From the NCBI GenBank assembly GCA_900314635.1, contig OMVY01000004.1, positions 4,878 through 68,877 of the forward strand: 64,000 nucleotides of DNA. The letters run 5' to 3'. The notes under the pieces were generated by a model. The model had not been told where the DNA came from, searched no databases, and was given only the letters and a program-made list of their open reading frames with translations. Source of the stretch: an uncultured Methanobrevibacter sp. GTDB taxonomy: Archaea > Methanobacteriota > Methanobacteria > Methanobacteriales > Methanobacteriaceae. Shown here piece by piece: positions 1 to 9,806 of the stretch (position 1 is its first letter; each line of letters begins with the position of its first letter). Made by a program: the position numbers and the translations under genes.

Positions 1-1
1 T

Positions 2-2428
2 GGTGTTGTGATTAAGTACACTGTTAACGAAACTGCTGTTGCTAATTACACTGCTGTGATTACTAATGCGTCTGCTTATGATTGGACTGTTACCAATAAA
101 CATACTCATATTGATGTTCCTAACATGACTGTTCAGAAAATTGCAAATGATGTGATTGTTTATGTTGGTAATGAAACCAGTTTCACTATTGTTGTAAATA
201 ATACTGGTGAATGTAACTTGTCTGATGTTAAAGTTACTGAAACTTGGTTTAGTGAAGGTTTGGAGTTCATTGGTGTTTGGACTAATGGTAATCGTGAATG
301 GACTTATAACGGTGCTAAAGTTTGGACTTTAAAGGGCATTCTTGAAAACGGCACTAATGCTAGCTTCAATGTCTTCTTTAATGTTACCAAAAACGGTACT
401 TTAATAAACAACGTTTCTGCTGTTTCCAATTTAACTAATGAAACAAATGGTACTAACCAAACTAAAGCTTACTTGCCTAATATGACTGTTGAAAAACTCA
501 CATATGAAGAAACTGTTTATGTTGGAGACCAAGCCATATTTACCATATTTGTTAGAAATACCGGTGACTGTGACTTATCTAATGTAACTGTTACTGAGAC
601 TTGGTTTAGTGATGGTTTAGTATTTGATGATTGGGTTCATAATGGTAACCGTGAGTGGACTTATGATGATTCTACAAGAACATGGACTTTAGTGGGTGTT
701 TTAAACACTACAGACCCTCTTGCTAGTTTCGTCGTCTACTTCAATGTTACTAAAAATGGTACTTTACATAATAATGTAAGTGCAAAATCCAATTTAACCA
801 ATGAAACCAATGCTACAAATAAGACCAAAGCTTACTTGCCTAACATGACCGTTCAAAAGGTAACACTCGATAAGGAAGTTTATGTCGGAAATACTGCTAG
901 ATTTACTATTGTAGTTGAAAACACAGGAGACTGTGTGCTTGATAAGGTTTATGTAGTTGATACAGACTACGACCATTCAGGTTTAGCTTATCGTAAATAC
1001 GAAAACGGCAGTCGTAACTGGAATTATGATGGTAATGGCAATTGGACATTAATAGGTGCTCTTGCTGTAGGAGAAAAAGCCAACTTTACAGTATGGTTTG
1101 AAGTATTAACCAATGGTACTTTTGTAAACAATGTTTCTGCTGGTTCCAATTTAACCAATGAAACAAACGGTACCAATAATACTACAGGAAAACCTATCTG
1201 TGATCTGGGCATTGTCAAAATTGTAAACGCTACAAATTGTAATATTGGCGACTTGGTAGAATGGAATATTACCATTATGAATCACGGTCCAAGCGCCGCA
1301 TCCAATGTCATTGTAAAAGACGTGCTGCCTAATGGCTTGGAATTAGTGGATTATAAAGTGGATGTCGGCATTTTCACTAAAGGCATTAATGAGTGGTCTG
1401 TCGGAACTTTGGAAAAGGATACTCCTGTATCTCTTATCCTAGTTACCAAAGTCCTCATAGATGGCACTTTTGTAAATATTGCTACTGTCAATACCACTAC
1501 TCCTGAATCAGATTACACTAATAATGAGGCTAACAACACCACTGTGGCTGATCCTATCTGTGATTTGGTCATAAGCAAAATTGTTAACGCTTCTAAAGTT
1601 TATAAAGGAGATTTAGTAAAATGGACTATAAAAGTTACTAACAACGGTCCAAGTACAGCATTGAATGTTAAAGTCAGGGATGTCTTGCCTGACGGCCTTA
1701 AATTTGTTTCATACAAAGCATCTCAAGGCAAATATCAAAATGGTGTATGGACTATTGGAAAGCTGACTAATGGTTCCAGTGCAACTCTTACTTTAATTAC
1801 AAAAACAACAAAGGTGGGCAACATTACAAACTTCGCTTCTGCAAGTACTGATACTCCTGAGTCTAATTATTCAAATAATGAGGCTAACAATACTACAGAA
1901 GTAATAAATGAGCCTTTACCTCCTAGTTGTGATTTGGTGATTTATAAATCCGCTGATAAGACAAAATATCATGTCAATGAGGTAATGCATTGGATTATTA
2001 AAGTCGTAAATAATGGACCTGATGGTGCAAAAGGTGTTTATGTAAAAGATGCGCTGCCTGTCAGCACTAAATTTATTAAATACTCTGCATCCAAGGGAAC
2101 ATTTGATGCGGCTAAAGGTGTTTGGAAAATTGGTGATTTAGATTATGGCGAGGAAGTTACATTGATTATAACTTGTAAGATTCTCTCTCCAGGAAGCATT
2201 ACTAATGAAGCAGTTGTCAACAGTTCTACTGTTGATACAAATGTTTCAAACAATTATGATAATGCAACCATCATAGTCAAGGCGGATAATCCACCCGTAC
2301 CTAATCCAATCGAACCTAAAACCAACGGTATTGATCTTAGTTTGAAAACAGGTAATCCTTTATTGCTTGTATTGCTTGCTTTCTTAAGTATCTTTACTGT
2401 AATAGGAATTAAATACAGGGAAGAATAA
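2..2428 (+). CDS. Adhesin-like surface protein with DUF11-type repeats, 5' end outside window
   Basis: The reading frame is already open at the window edge, so the N-terminus and any signal peptide are missing; about 808 residues are visible. Three near-identical units of about 120 residues (each starting PNMTVxK and containing VYVGN..FTI) are followed by three related units starting CDL.I.K.V with NNGPS-like cores, typical of DUF11 (CARDB-like) extracellular beta-sandwich repeats. The sequence is crowded with N-x-S/T sequons. The C-terminus reads KTGNP, about 19 hydrophobic residues, then KYREE, which fits a membrane or wall anchor. It is probably an exported, glycosylated adhesin-like protein as is common in Methanobrevibacter; the ligand is unknown. 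A hairpin with a T-run follows the stop. Confidence 0.85.
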   Translation, partial: GVVIKYTVNETAVANYTAVITNASAYDWTVTNKHTHIDVPNMTVQKIANDVIVYVGNETSFTIVVNNTGECNLSDVKVTETWFSEGLEFIGVWTNGNREWTYNGAKVWTLKGILENGTNASFNVFFNVTKNGTLINNVSAVSNLTNETNGTNQTKAYLPNMTVEKLTYEETVYVGDQAIFTIFVRNTGDCDLSNVTVTETWFSDGLVFDDWVHNGNREWTYDDSTRTWTLVGVLNTTDPLASFVVYFNVTKNGTLHNNVSAKSNLTNETNATNKTKAYLPNMTVQKVTLDKEVYVGNTARFTIVVENTGDCVLDKVYVVDTDYDHSGLAYRKYENGSRNWNYDGNGNWTLIGALAVGEKANFTVWFEVLTNGTFVNNVSAGSNLTNETNGTNNTTGKPICDLGIVKIVNATNCNIGDLVEWNITIMNHGPSAASNVIVKDVLPNGLELVDYKVDVGIFTKGINEWSVGTLEKDTPVSLILVTKVLIDGTFVNIATVNTTTPESDYTNNEANNTTVADPICDLVISKIVNASKVYKGDLVKWTIKVTNNGPSTALNVKVRDVLPDGLKFVSYKASQGKYQNGVWTIGKLTNGSSATLTLITKTTKVGNITNFASASTDTPESNYSNNEANNTTEVINEPLPPSCDLVIYKSADKTKYHVNEVMHWIIKVVNNGPDGAKGVYVKDALPVSTKFIKYSASKGTFDAAKGVWKIGDLDYGEEVTLIITCKILSPGSITNEAVVNSSTVDTNVSNNYDNATIIVKADNPPVPNPIEPKTNGIDLSLKTGNPLLLVLLAFLSIFTVIGIKYREE

Positions 2429-2450
2429 TCAAAATATAAGTATATATTTG

Positions 2451-2485
2451 ATAACTAGATTTTTATCTAGTTATTTTTTATTTTT
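2451..2485 (+). terminator. Hairpin plus T-run after adhesin-like gene
   Basis: Perfect 10-bp inverted repeat (ATAACTAGAT / ATCTAGTTAT) with a TTTT loop, followed by a T-rich tract. It lies 23 bases after the stop codon. Confidence 0.6.
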
Positions 2486-2760
2486 TTATTTTTAAAATAA
2501 TGTCTAATTTATTTTTAGTTAGTGATTTGAAATGTCGTCGTTTTTAATAAGTTATTTGTTGAAATTTCTAATTTTTTGTGATTTTCTTGATAATGATTTT
2601 AAATTGCTTTTTTTAACTTAAATAATCATTTTCTATAATGTTTAACTCATTTATTAACCAACTTATAACAGTTTTGTTGACAACAAAATTTAATATATTT
2701 TTACAAAAAACAGCTAATTAAAATATATTTGAAATAAGAATTTTAAAAAAAGAAAAGAAA
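2486..2760. other. Intergenic, convergent, no gene seen
   Basis: AT-rich spacer between two convergent surface-protein genes (2429-2789 in total). Besides the terminator-like hairpins at each side I see no open frame, RNA gene or clear promoter. Confidence 0.6.
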
Positions 2761-2779
2761 AGAAGAATAAAATTCTTCT
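2761..2779 (-). terminator. Hairpin at 3' end of minus-strand adhesin-like gene
   Basis: Perfect 8-bp inverted repeat (AGAAGAAT / ATTCTTCT) with a 3-base loop, 10 bases past the stop of the minus-strand gene. On the minus strand it runs into a T-rich tract. Confidence 0.5.
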
Positions 2780-2789
2780 AAATAAATAT

Positions 2790-5519
2790 TTATTTTTTAC
2801 GTCCTAAAGAGACAGTTGAAACTAATGTCAATAATGCTAAAATTACTAAAGCAATTGGATTACCAGTAGATGGAAGTACAGAAACAGCTTTCACTGCATT
2901 AGCAGTGGAAGTTTTGTCTTCGGTACCATTGATTGGTTCATCGCCACCCTCCGGCTCTTCATCTTCACTAACTGTGATTTGGATTGTTGTGCTGGATGGG
3001 TTGTAGTATTCATTACCTAGGTAATCAATAGTTGCATCAGTACTTTCAGAAGGCAATTCAACATCTTTGAATATTGCTTTGCCGTCTTTGACTTCGGCAG
3101 TGTATTCCTTGCCGTTTACTTTCAAGACAGCAGTTCCGTTTTTAACAGGATTTCCATTTTGATCAACAATATCTGCAGTAATGTCTTTCTTATCACCAGA
3201 GTGGCCGGATACATCCTGACTTTCAGTAGTAGTGTTTAATGGAAGCACAATTACATCAGATGTATTTTCTGCTTCATTGTAATAATCACTGCCACTGTAT
3301 TGTGCATATGAAGGATATTTTCCAGGTTCGCCAAGAGTAATATTTTTGAATACAGCTTTACCATCGGATACTTCGGCAGTATTGCTTAATGCAGTTGCCA
3401 TTAATTTATTGGAAAGCTTTGTTCCAAAGTCTATTACAAGATTTACAGTACCTTCGTTTACAGAGTTTCCATACTCATCTATGACATCTACAACTATATC
3501 TACGACAGCTCCTGTGTAATTAATTACTTCTGGAAGAGTAACAATTACATCTACTTTCTGTACAGTAAGATTTAGTTGTCCGACAGATGGGTTGTAATAA
3601 TCATTGCCCTCGTAATTCACTTCATAAGAGTAATTGCCTGGATTTGGCAGTACAATGTCCTCGAATGTAGCTTTACCTTCTTTGACTTCTGCAGTATATG
3701 GAGTGCCTTCAACTGTTACAGTCAGGGTTCCATTTGCTACAGGGTTGTTGTTTTGATCAGTCACTGTGAATTCAACACTGACTTTGTCGCCAGGCTTGCC
3801 TGTTGCAGACTCATTGGAAACAGTAGTGTTTAATGCAAGTATATGAAGTTTGGACTCGGCTTCTGATGGAAGGTAGTCATTGATTCCTTCATCATGATGA
3901 TTATAATTGAATCTGCTGTATTCCACTTTATAACTGTAATCACCAGGGTTTTCAAGTTTGACATCCTTGAATATAGCTTGGCCGTCCTCTACATCAACAG
4001 TCTGAGTGTAAGTGTTGCCATTGCCGTAATCAATTGTTAAAGTAGCAGTTCCTCCATTTAGAGCTGCATTGTTAACATTATCAGTAATAGTTGCTGTAAT
4101 GTCAATCACATCTTCAACATATTTTGTGATTTCTTCAAGTTTAACAGTTGTTTTAATGTCATAAACAGCATTTACATAAACTACTACAGTTTTTCCTGCG
4201 AATTCTTCATAACTTATGGTATAGGTTTCACCTGGATTAAATCTTTCCAGGGTATCATTTCTTTCCCAATATAAGAATTCTGCTCCAGATGGTATATCGG
4301 CAGGAGTTCTGAATGTATGGGTAAAATGTACGCCATAATTATGTGTACTGTTCCAACTACCGCTGCCATGACCAAGTTTATCGGTGTAGACTAAAGTAAA
4401 ATTACCAATAACTTCTTCATCATACACTACAGTGTAAACCACAGTGTAATCTGTTCCATTAGGTTTTAAAGTTCTTTCATAACTTTCTGGATCAGTGATT
4501 GGTACACCTTCAGGATCTAAAAGATGTTTAAATGTATAATGGATTCCATTAGCATCATATGTATTATATCTGTCTATTTCATCTTCAAACATAGCGTAAC
4601 GAATAATCCATGTAACACCAGGGTCAATTTTGTTAGTTAATTCAGAATTGACATCATTACCATTTACATCTTTTAAACCAACTACTTTAACAGTGATATT
4701 TGATGGTTTTTCCTCAGCCTTGTAAATAGCCTTAAATGTTACTGTTTGATCTTCTCCAGTATAAGGATATTCATGTTTAACAGTACCATCTACAGTATTG
4801 CCTTCACCATCTTCCCAATGATCAAAGATATAATGGGTTCCATCATAATCATATTCCTTATATTCATTCGACATATTAGTAAAGTTTTGCTTGGAAAGAC
4901 TTATACTATACGGATGTTTAAGGTCATATGTCTTAACAACAGTTTTATCCTCACCATTGCTGTCTTTCATTTCCCAATTAGCAGTGAATACAGTATTTGG
5001 GTAAATACCAAAATCAGCAGTGTAAACTACTGTATAATTATATCCAGTAGCATATAAATATTGATATTGAAACTTAGGAACAACTTCCCCAGTTAAACTG
5101 CTTGTCCAGTTCTTTAATACATACTTAGTACCATCATACTCAAATTGACCAGGAATTGGTACAAACTTGCCAAATGTAGTTGACCAAGCGATTGATAACT
5201 TATTATTTTGGCTAATTTTATATTTATCCTTATAGATTGTCTCAACAGTTTGACCGTTTGTAGTTTCATTTATATATTCAAACTTAACAGTCACATAACT
5301 ACTTCCATCTGAATTTTGAGCCGGTTCATCATCTGTTAATACCTCTGTTTCTTGAGCACTTGGAACATCACTAACTATCTCTTCAGATAAATCAAAATCG
5401 TCTTGGGTTTGACTGATTATCTCATCACTAGCATCATCAGCAGCTGCAACAGCGCCGATTGAAAGCAATGCTAAAATGATTAATGAGATAAACAAAACCT
5501 TGGTTTTCAATTTATCCAT
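2790..5519 (-). CDS. Adhesin-like protein with InlB-like and Ig-like repeats and an LPSTG sorting-type C-terminus
   Basis: 909 residues. Residues 1-27 are a signal peptide (basic start, hydrophobic core, AVAA before the mature part). An acidic linker leads to repeats of about 80 residues (roughly 75-470) with Y-x-F-x-x-W and YTVVYTA patterns, resembling InlB B-repeat/MucBP-type modules. Four Ig-like units follow (about 475-870) with the signature G-x-A-x-F-K-D-V-x-L-x-x-P-G-x-Y. The C-terminus has LPSTGNP at residues 882-888, about 18 hydrophobic residues and GRKK, which is the layout of a sortase signal. The start is supported by GGTGAA three bases before the ATG. It is probably cell-wall anchored; the ligand is unknown. 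Confidence 0.88.
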   Translation of the reverse strand: MDKLKTKVLFISLIILALLSIGAVAAADDASDEIISQTQDDFDLSEEIVSDVPSAQETEVLTDDEPAQNSDGSSYVTVKFEYINETTNGQTVETIYKDKYKISQNNKLSIAWSTTFGKFVPIPGQFEYDGTKYVLKNWTSSLTGEVVPKFQYQYLYATGYNYTVVYTADFGIYPNTVFTANWEMKDSNGEDKTVVKTYDLKHPYSISLSKQNFTNMSNEYKEYDYDGTHYIFDHWEDGEGNTVDGTVKHEYPYTGEDQTVTFKAIYKAEEKPSNITVKVVGLKDVNGNDVNSELTNKIDPGVTWIIRYAMFEDEIDRYNTYDANGIHYTFKHLLDPEGVPITDPESYERTLKPNGTDYTVVYTVVYDEEVIGNFTLVYTDKLGHGSGSWNSTHNYGVHFTHTFRTPADIPSGAEFLYWERNDTLERFNPGETYTISYEEFAGKTVVVYVNAVYDIKTTVKLEEITKYVEDVIDITATITDNVNNAALNGGTATLTIDYGNGNTYTQTVDVEDGQAIFKDVKLENPGDYSYKVEYSRFNYNHHDEGINDYLPSEAESKLHILALNTTVSNESATGKPGDKVSVEFTVTDQNNNPVANGTLTVTVEGTPYTAEVKEGKATFEDIVLPNPGNYSYEVNYEGNDYYNPSVGQLNLTVQKVDVIVTLPEVINYTGAVVDIVVDVIDEYGNSVNEGTVNLVIDFGTKLSNKLMATALSNTAEVSDGKAVFKNITLGEPGKYPSYAQYSGSDYYNEAENTSDVIVLPLNTTTESQDVSGHSGDKKDITADIVDQNGNPVKNGTAVLKVNGKEYTAEVKDGKAIFKDVELPSESTDATIDYLGNEYYNPSSTTIQITVSEDEEPEGGDEPINGTEDKTSTANAVKAVSVLPSTGNPIALVILALLTLVSTVSLGRKK

Positions 5520-6075
5520 TTTTTCACCATTTTCTATGAAATATCTTTCATAAAATAAATAGCTACATTTATTTCGATGAAAAATACCCCTTAGTTATTT
5601 CATCATATGTAACCTTATTAGAGAAAAAATAGTCTATTAAATTAAGAAATTCAGCTGTGATTCCTTATATAATAAATAAATCGTACCTTTAAATCTAATA
5701 ACTAATTTTAAATTGATAAATTTTAAAATTAAAAAGTTTAATCCCCACGAAAAAACCCTAGTTACATATAGAATTATATTGAACCAAACTACTATATAAA
5801 CATATATTTAATTTTTTACTATTTTTTTTTATATATGTGGTGGCATATTAAACATTTTTGAATTGTGTAAATCTTATTAATCTCAATTCTGAATGAGTTC
5901 AATAATTTTTAATTTAAATTTCCCATATTTTGGAAACCGTATATTTCATTTTTTGTTTTTTAGTAAAAATACAAAATGGATTCTTGCCAATCTTCATTTT
6001 TTTTGAAAATCCTTATTAACTTAAAATAATAAATTTAATTTATATATTATTTTGTTAACTAAATGAGGCGTGTTT
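5520..6075. other. Divergent intergenic region, promoters of two surface-protein genes
   Basis: 556 bases between divergent starts. TATA-like stretches occur at about 5790-5800 and 5665-5675 (usable on the minus strand) and at about 6035-6045 (TTTATATATT, about 35 bases before the plus-strand gene). No open frame or RNA gene was recognised. Confidence 0.5.
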
Positions 6076-6981
6076 ATGAAAAATTTAAAATACAAATTCT
6101 TTTCTGTTTTATTGATTTCAATAATGGTCTTGTCTTCAATGAATGTCATTGCTGCAGTAAGTGATGATTCTGCCATTGAAGAGGAAACTGAGGATGCTCT
6201 AATGGAAGTCGATAATTCAGATGACAATGATTTGAAAAAGGATGCTGAAAAGACTGATAAAGTCAAATCAGATGATCCAAAGGATGATGTCAGCGATGAT
6301 GGACCATCTGCAGATGAGGAAAACAAGCTGACTGTAACCAATTATACCGGAACCTATGATGGTAATGAGCATGGCATAACCGTCAAGGCATCTAAAAGCG
6401 GCACCACTTTTGAATACAGTCTGGATAATAAGACATGGGTTAAGGAGGCTCCTCGATTCAAAGATGCCAATGGAACCCAGACAGTTTACATCAAGGCTGA
6501 AAATGGCGATGATACCATTTATGACAATGGAACTGTAACCATCAATCCGGTTAAGATTACTTTAACTGCAGACAGTGCTTCAAAAACCTATGATGGCTCT
6601 GCTCTTAAAAGCAATGGCTATTCTATAACAAAAGGATCTTTTGCATCAGGGGAAGGACTTGAAAAAGTTGTAGTATCAGGAAGCCAGACAGAGGTCGGCA
6701 GTTCTAAAAACCAGATTACAAAGTATTCCCTTAAATCCAATACCAAGGCTCAAAACTATGATATAACTTTAAAAGCAGGTACTTTGACAGTCAATAAATC
6801 AAAGGCCCCTGTTAAGAATGAAGAAAAAAATAAGCCTAAAAAGGAATCCAAGCGCAATAACGATACAAACAAGACAAATAAGACAAATACTACTGTAATT
6901 CCTCAGCAAAACACTGGAGTTCCTATATTGGTTCTGGCATTCAGCCTGTTTGTAATTGCAACCTTGGTTAAAAGAGATTAG
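6076..6981 (+). CDS. Secreted/anchored protein with MBG-type Ig-like domain
   Basis: 301 residues. The ATG at 6076 is preferred over an in-frame GTG six bases upstream because GAGG lies about 7 bases before it and the signal peptide then starts MKNLKYK. The order is: signal peptide (1-27), an acidic Asp/Glu/Lys-rich linker (about 28-85), a tandem module (about 86-255) with TYDGNEHG and KTYDGSAL motifs typical of MBG-type bacterial Ig-like domains, a Lys/Asn/Thr-rich spacer, and a C-terminal NTGVP plus hydrophobic helix plus KRD. The C-terminal layout matches the two neighbouring surface proteins. The role is unknown; it may be a small wall-associated protein. Confidence 0.8.
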   Translation: MKNLKYKFFSVLLISIMVLSSMNVIAAVSDDSAIEEETEDALMEVDNSDDNDLKKDAEKTDKVKSDDPKDDVSDDGPSADEENKLTVTNYTGTYDGNEHGITVKASKSGTTFEYSLDNKTWVKEAPRFKDANGTQTVYIKAENGDDTIYDNGTVTINPVKITLTADSASKTYDGSALKSNGYSITKGSFASGEGLEKVVVSGSQTEVGSSKNQITKYSLKSNTKAQNYDITLKAGTLTVNKSKAPVKNEEKNKPKKESKRNNDTNKTNKTNTTVIPQQNTGVPILVLAFSLFVIATLVKRD

Positions 6982-6994
6982 ATGATTTAAATTG

Positions 6995-7045
6995 AAGAGA
7001 TTTAACTGTTTAAAAGAGTTATTTCTCTTTTTTTAATTTTTTTAT
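6995..7045 (+). terminator. Interrupted hairpin plus T-run
   Basis: AAGAGA (6995-7000) pairs with TCTCTT (7024-7029), with an inner AACT/AGTT stem, followed by a long T tract just after the surface-protein stop. Confidence 0.5.
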
Positions 7046-7204
7046 AACTATTTTTTGCATAACAATTTTTTATATTCTAAAATATTTTTCTAAAATATTC
7101 TCTAACAATTTTTTTAAATTTTCTTAACTCATTTTACAACAATATTTTTTTAAATTTAATGAATAATTTTTTTAATGATTTTTTCAAAAATCCGATTTTT
7201 AAAA

Positions 7205-7214
7205 CATTATATAT
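7205..7214 (+). promoter_or_regulatory. TATA-like box for fumarase beta gene
   Basis: CATTATATATT lies about 70 bases before the chosen start at 7281, which predicts a short leader of about 45 bases. Position and composition fit an archaeal box A. Confidence 0.4.
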
Positions 7215-7280
7215 TTAAAAATACAAAAATAAGGTTGTCTAGAAAAAATGATTTTTATTAAACTTATTTTTGGTGATTAT

Positions 7281-7799
7281 GTGATTGATTTAAAGACTCC
7301 AATTACAGATGAGGATATAAACGGATTGAAAGCCGGCGATGTCATTACAATATCAGGTCAGATATTGACTGCAAGAGACCAGGCCCATAAGAGAATCGTT
7401 GATGAGGGCTCTCCTCAGGAGCTTGAGGGAGCAGCTATCTTCCATGCAGGACCTATAATCAAGGAGGAGGACTCCAGATATGAAATGGTTGCAGTCGGCC
7501 CTACAACTTCAATGAGAATGAACCCTTATGAAGCTCAAGTGCTTGATATGGGAGCAAAAATCATCATTGGAAAAGGTGGAATGGATGATAATGTTAGAGA
7601 AGCATTGAAAAGAAACAATGCGGTTTATGTGGTGGCTACCGGCGGATGCGCGGCCTTGTATGTTGACAGGGTGAAGGAAATCAAGGGAGTTGACTGGCTG
7701 GATCTCGGAATGCCTGAGGCGATGTGGGATCTTGATGTTGACAAGTTCGGACCATTGATTGTAGCTATTGATTCAAATGGCAAAAGCCTTTACGATTAA
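7281..7799 (+). CDS. Fumarate hydratase (class I, Fe-S type) beta subunit
   Basis: 172 residues with a GTG start. This start is chosen because GGTGAT (7272-7277) sits exactly 3 bases before it and the product then begins VIDLKTPIT, as in family members; a longer frame from 7248 adds 11 residues of no recognisable value. The protein matches the C-terminal/beta module of Fe-S hydro-lyases: [33 protein letters not shown] and ATGGCAALY motifs. It reversibly hydrates fumarate to malate with a separate alpha subunit (not in this window), part of the incomplete reductive TCA branch in methanogens. The TtdB L-tartrate dehydratase subunit is the main alternative. Confidence 0.88.
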   Translation: MIDLKTPITDEDINGLKAGDVITISGQILTARDQAHKRIVDEGSPQELEGAAIFHAGPIIKEEDSRYEMVAVGPTTSMRMNPYEAQVLDMGAKIIIGKGGMDDNVREALKRNNAVYVVATGGCAALYVDRVKEIKGVDWLDLGMPEAMWDLDVDKFGPLIVAIDSNGKSLYD

Positions 7800-7910
7800 T
7801 GATATTTTATTAAAGCATTTTGATTATGGGTTTCCTATCAAGACCAAATGATATTTTATTAAAAGTTCTATGGCTAATTTGATATTTCATTTGCAAATAT
7901 AATCCTAAAC

Positions 7911-7923
7911 TTTATATATAAAT
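7911..7923 (+). promoter_or_regulatory. TATA box for the 107-residue protein gene
   Basis: TTTATATATAAAT about 95 bases before the start at 8016. An approximate direct repeat (aatgatattttattaaa) occurs at about 7798 and 7846 upstream. Confidence 0.45.
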
Positions 7924-8015
7924 ATTTTTAAATATCATAGTAATTTGATATTAAAAATTAATTTTTTTAATGATTAAATAGATTAAGATTAAAAATTACA
8001 TTTATTGGTGATAAT

Positions 8016-8339
8016 ATGGCAGATATTGAAGAAGCTGCAGCAAAAAAATTAAAATCCAGAATAAGAAAATTCAAAAAGACTACAAAAGATGAAGAAGAAA
8101 AACAAAAGTTTTTCGAACAGTTAGGTGTCATGATAGCTATTGCATTGCCTAATAAGAACCCTGACAAGCAGGACGACCGCATTACATTGATTGCAAATCC
8201 TGAAGGAAAGCTTTTGTATGCTTTCTATGATTATGAAGAAAACGAAGGCCAGGATGCTGCAAGCATTGATATTGGGGAAAAAGACTTGAAAGTTTTAGCA
8301 CAGGCTTTTGAAGACTTCAAAATCGAATTAGACAACTAA
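8016..8339 (+). CDS. Small conserved-looking protein, function unknown
   Basis: 107 residues, highly charged, with no signal peptide or membrane segment. The N-terminal half is predicted helical and Lys/Glu-rich (about 1-35), followed by a mixed alpha/beta part containing GVMIAIALP, ITLIANPEGKLLYAFYDYEE and a helical end. The start is well supported: GGTGAT lies 3 bases before the ATG and a TATA box lies further upstream. It stands alone as a single transcription unit between fumarase and the PLP enzyme. I do not recognise the family and assign no function. Confidence 0.8.
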   Translation: MADIEEAAAKKLKSRIRKFKKTTKDEEEKQKFFEQLGVMIAIALPNKNPDKQDDRITLIANPEGKLLYAFYDYEENEGQDAASIDIGEKDLKVLAQAFEDFKIELDN

Positions 8340-8531
8340 TTTTTTTAACTTTCTATTCATTTTTTTTAATTTTCTTTTCACTTTTTTTTTATTTAATTAT
8401 TATTCTCTTTTTTTTAACTTTCTTTTCATTTTTTTAAGTATTATTCCTATTTTATATTTTTCTTTTATTGATTTTTAGCTATTTTTTTAATTTAGATAAT
8501 TTTTTCATTTTTTTTAAGAAAATTAAAATAC

Positions 8532-8541
8532 TTTAAATAAT
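8532..8541 (+). promoter_or_regulatory. TATA-like box for PLP enzyme gene
   Basis: TTTAAATAAT about 45 bases before the ATG at 8582, after a very T-rich spacer (8340-8530). Confidence 0.35.
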
Positions 8542-8581
8542 AAATCCTTAACTGATTTTAAAAAATTTTTAGGTTTTAATC

Positions 8582-9748
8582 ATGATTGTAAATAATTCCT
8601 TGGATGAAGTTAAAAAAAGAGAGTCTGCATTCAGGATAATTAAGAAAATCCTTGAAGAGAAAGGCAGAGACTCATTATTTGATGTTACAGGACTTTCAGG
8701 CGGTTTCATAGCAAGCAAGAAGGAATTGGAACTTCTGGAAACATATGTCGGGCCTGCCGTATTTGAAGATGAGATACAAATCGTGGGAAAAGAACATCTC
8801 GGAGGAGAGAAGGTTCTTCCCGTAAACAGAACAAGCGCAGGCATACTTGCAACTGTTCTTGCATTGGTGGGGGAAGGCTCCCATGTCGCTCATTTTCTTG
8901 CGGACTATCCGGGTCATCCTTCCATACCACGCTCCTGTGCTCTTGCAGGTGCAAGCTATGAGGAATTTATCGACATAAATGAATTCGCCATTCCCGACAA
9001 CACTTCCCTTGTCGTCATAACAGGCTCTACAATGGATCTGCAGGTAATTGATGAAGATTTATTCACACAGGTAATCAGCAGGGCACATGAGAAGGATATT
9101 CCAGTTCTAGTTGATGATGCTTCAGGAGCCCGCCTCAGGACAGCTGTTTTCAATCAGAAAAGAGCAACAGACCTTGGAGCGGATCTAGTTGTAACCAGCA
9201 CTGATAAATTAATGCCGGGTCCCCGTGGAGGCCTCATGGCTGGAAGAGCGGAACTGATAGATGAAATTAAAATCAAGGTTAACCAGTTCGGCCTTGAAGC
9301 CCAGCCGCCTTTGATTATGGCTATGATAAATGGAATCAAGGCATATACTCCTGAAGTTTTAAGAAAATCCGTGAGTAGGAAGGAAGAGTTTTATGGCTTG
9401 ATTTCAAAAAAATACGAAATGTTTGAAAAAACACCGAATGGTATTAAAGTACAGGAAGCAAATCTTGCAAATCAATTGAAAGTCTTGAATATTGAAACAG
9501 AGCTTTCAGAAAAAGATTGTTGTTTCCTCTGGAGCATGGTTTTATTGAAGGAAGAAGGAATCATTACAATACCTGCTGTTGGGATGCCTGGAGCCTCCGA
9601 TACAATCAGGTTCGATTTGTCAACTAAAGATGTTATTGATATGGACCTTGATGTCTTGCAGGATAAGATAGACAATTCATTTGATGTCTTCCTTGATTTG
9701 GTTCAAAAAGTAGAAATGGCTGAAAAACTCATATTTTTTGATGAATAG
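8582..9748 (+). CDS. PLP-dependent enzyme of the MJ0158 (SelA-like) family
   Basis: 388 residues with an aminotransferase fold type I layout. Visible features are the N-terminal LSGGFIASKKELE segment, NRTSAGILATVLAL, ADYPGHPS, the cofactor-binding DDASGAR (about 178-184) and STDKLMPGPRGGLMAG, where the lysine in TDK (about 208) is the likely Schiff-base residue. The family is known from methanogens as a relative of selenocysteine synthase SelA, but archaea make Sec-tRNA by another route, so the substrate is unknown. No selenium gene is nearby. It is a single gene, closed by a hairpin that overlaps its stop codon. Confidence 0.82.
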   Translation: MIVNNSLDEVKKRESAFRIIKKILEEKGRDSLFDVTGLSGGFIASKKELELLETYVGPAVFEDEIQIVGKEHLGGEKVLPVNRTSAGILATVLALVGEGSHVAHFLADYPGHPSIPRSCALAGASYEEFIDINEFAIPDNTSLVVITGSTMDLQVIDEDLFTQVISRAHEKDIPVLVDDASGARLRTAVFNQKRATDLGADLVVTSTDKLMPGPRGGLMAGRAELIDEIKIKVNQFGLEAQPPLIMAMINGIKAYTPEVLRKSVSRKEEFYGLISKKYEMFEKTPNGIKVQEANLANQLKVLNIETELSEKDCCFLWSMVLLKEEGIITIPAVGMPGASDTIRFDLSTKDVIDMDLDVLQDKIDNSFDVFLDLVQKVEMAEKLIFFDE

Positions 9749-9773
9749 TGGTTAATCCATTATTCTTTTTTTA
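9743..9773 (+). terminator. Hairpin overlapping the stop codon, plus T-run
   Basis: GAATAGTGG (9743-9751) pairs with CCATTATTC (9757-9765) with one G-T pair, followed by TTTTTTT. The TAG stop at 9746-9748 lies inside the left arm. Confidence 0.55.
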
Positions 9774-9806
9774 AATAAGTTCTTCTTATAGTGTAGTTCA
9801 GAATAT

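Noticed and set aside
8569-8954. Several overlapping minus-strand frames over the PLP enzyme
   Set aside because: Shadows of a confidently identified gene.
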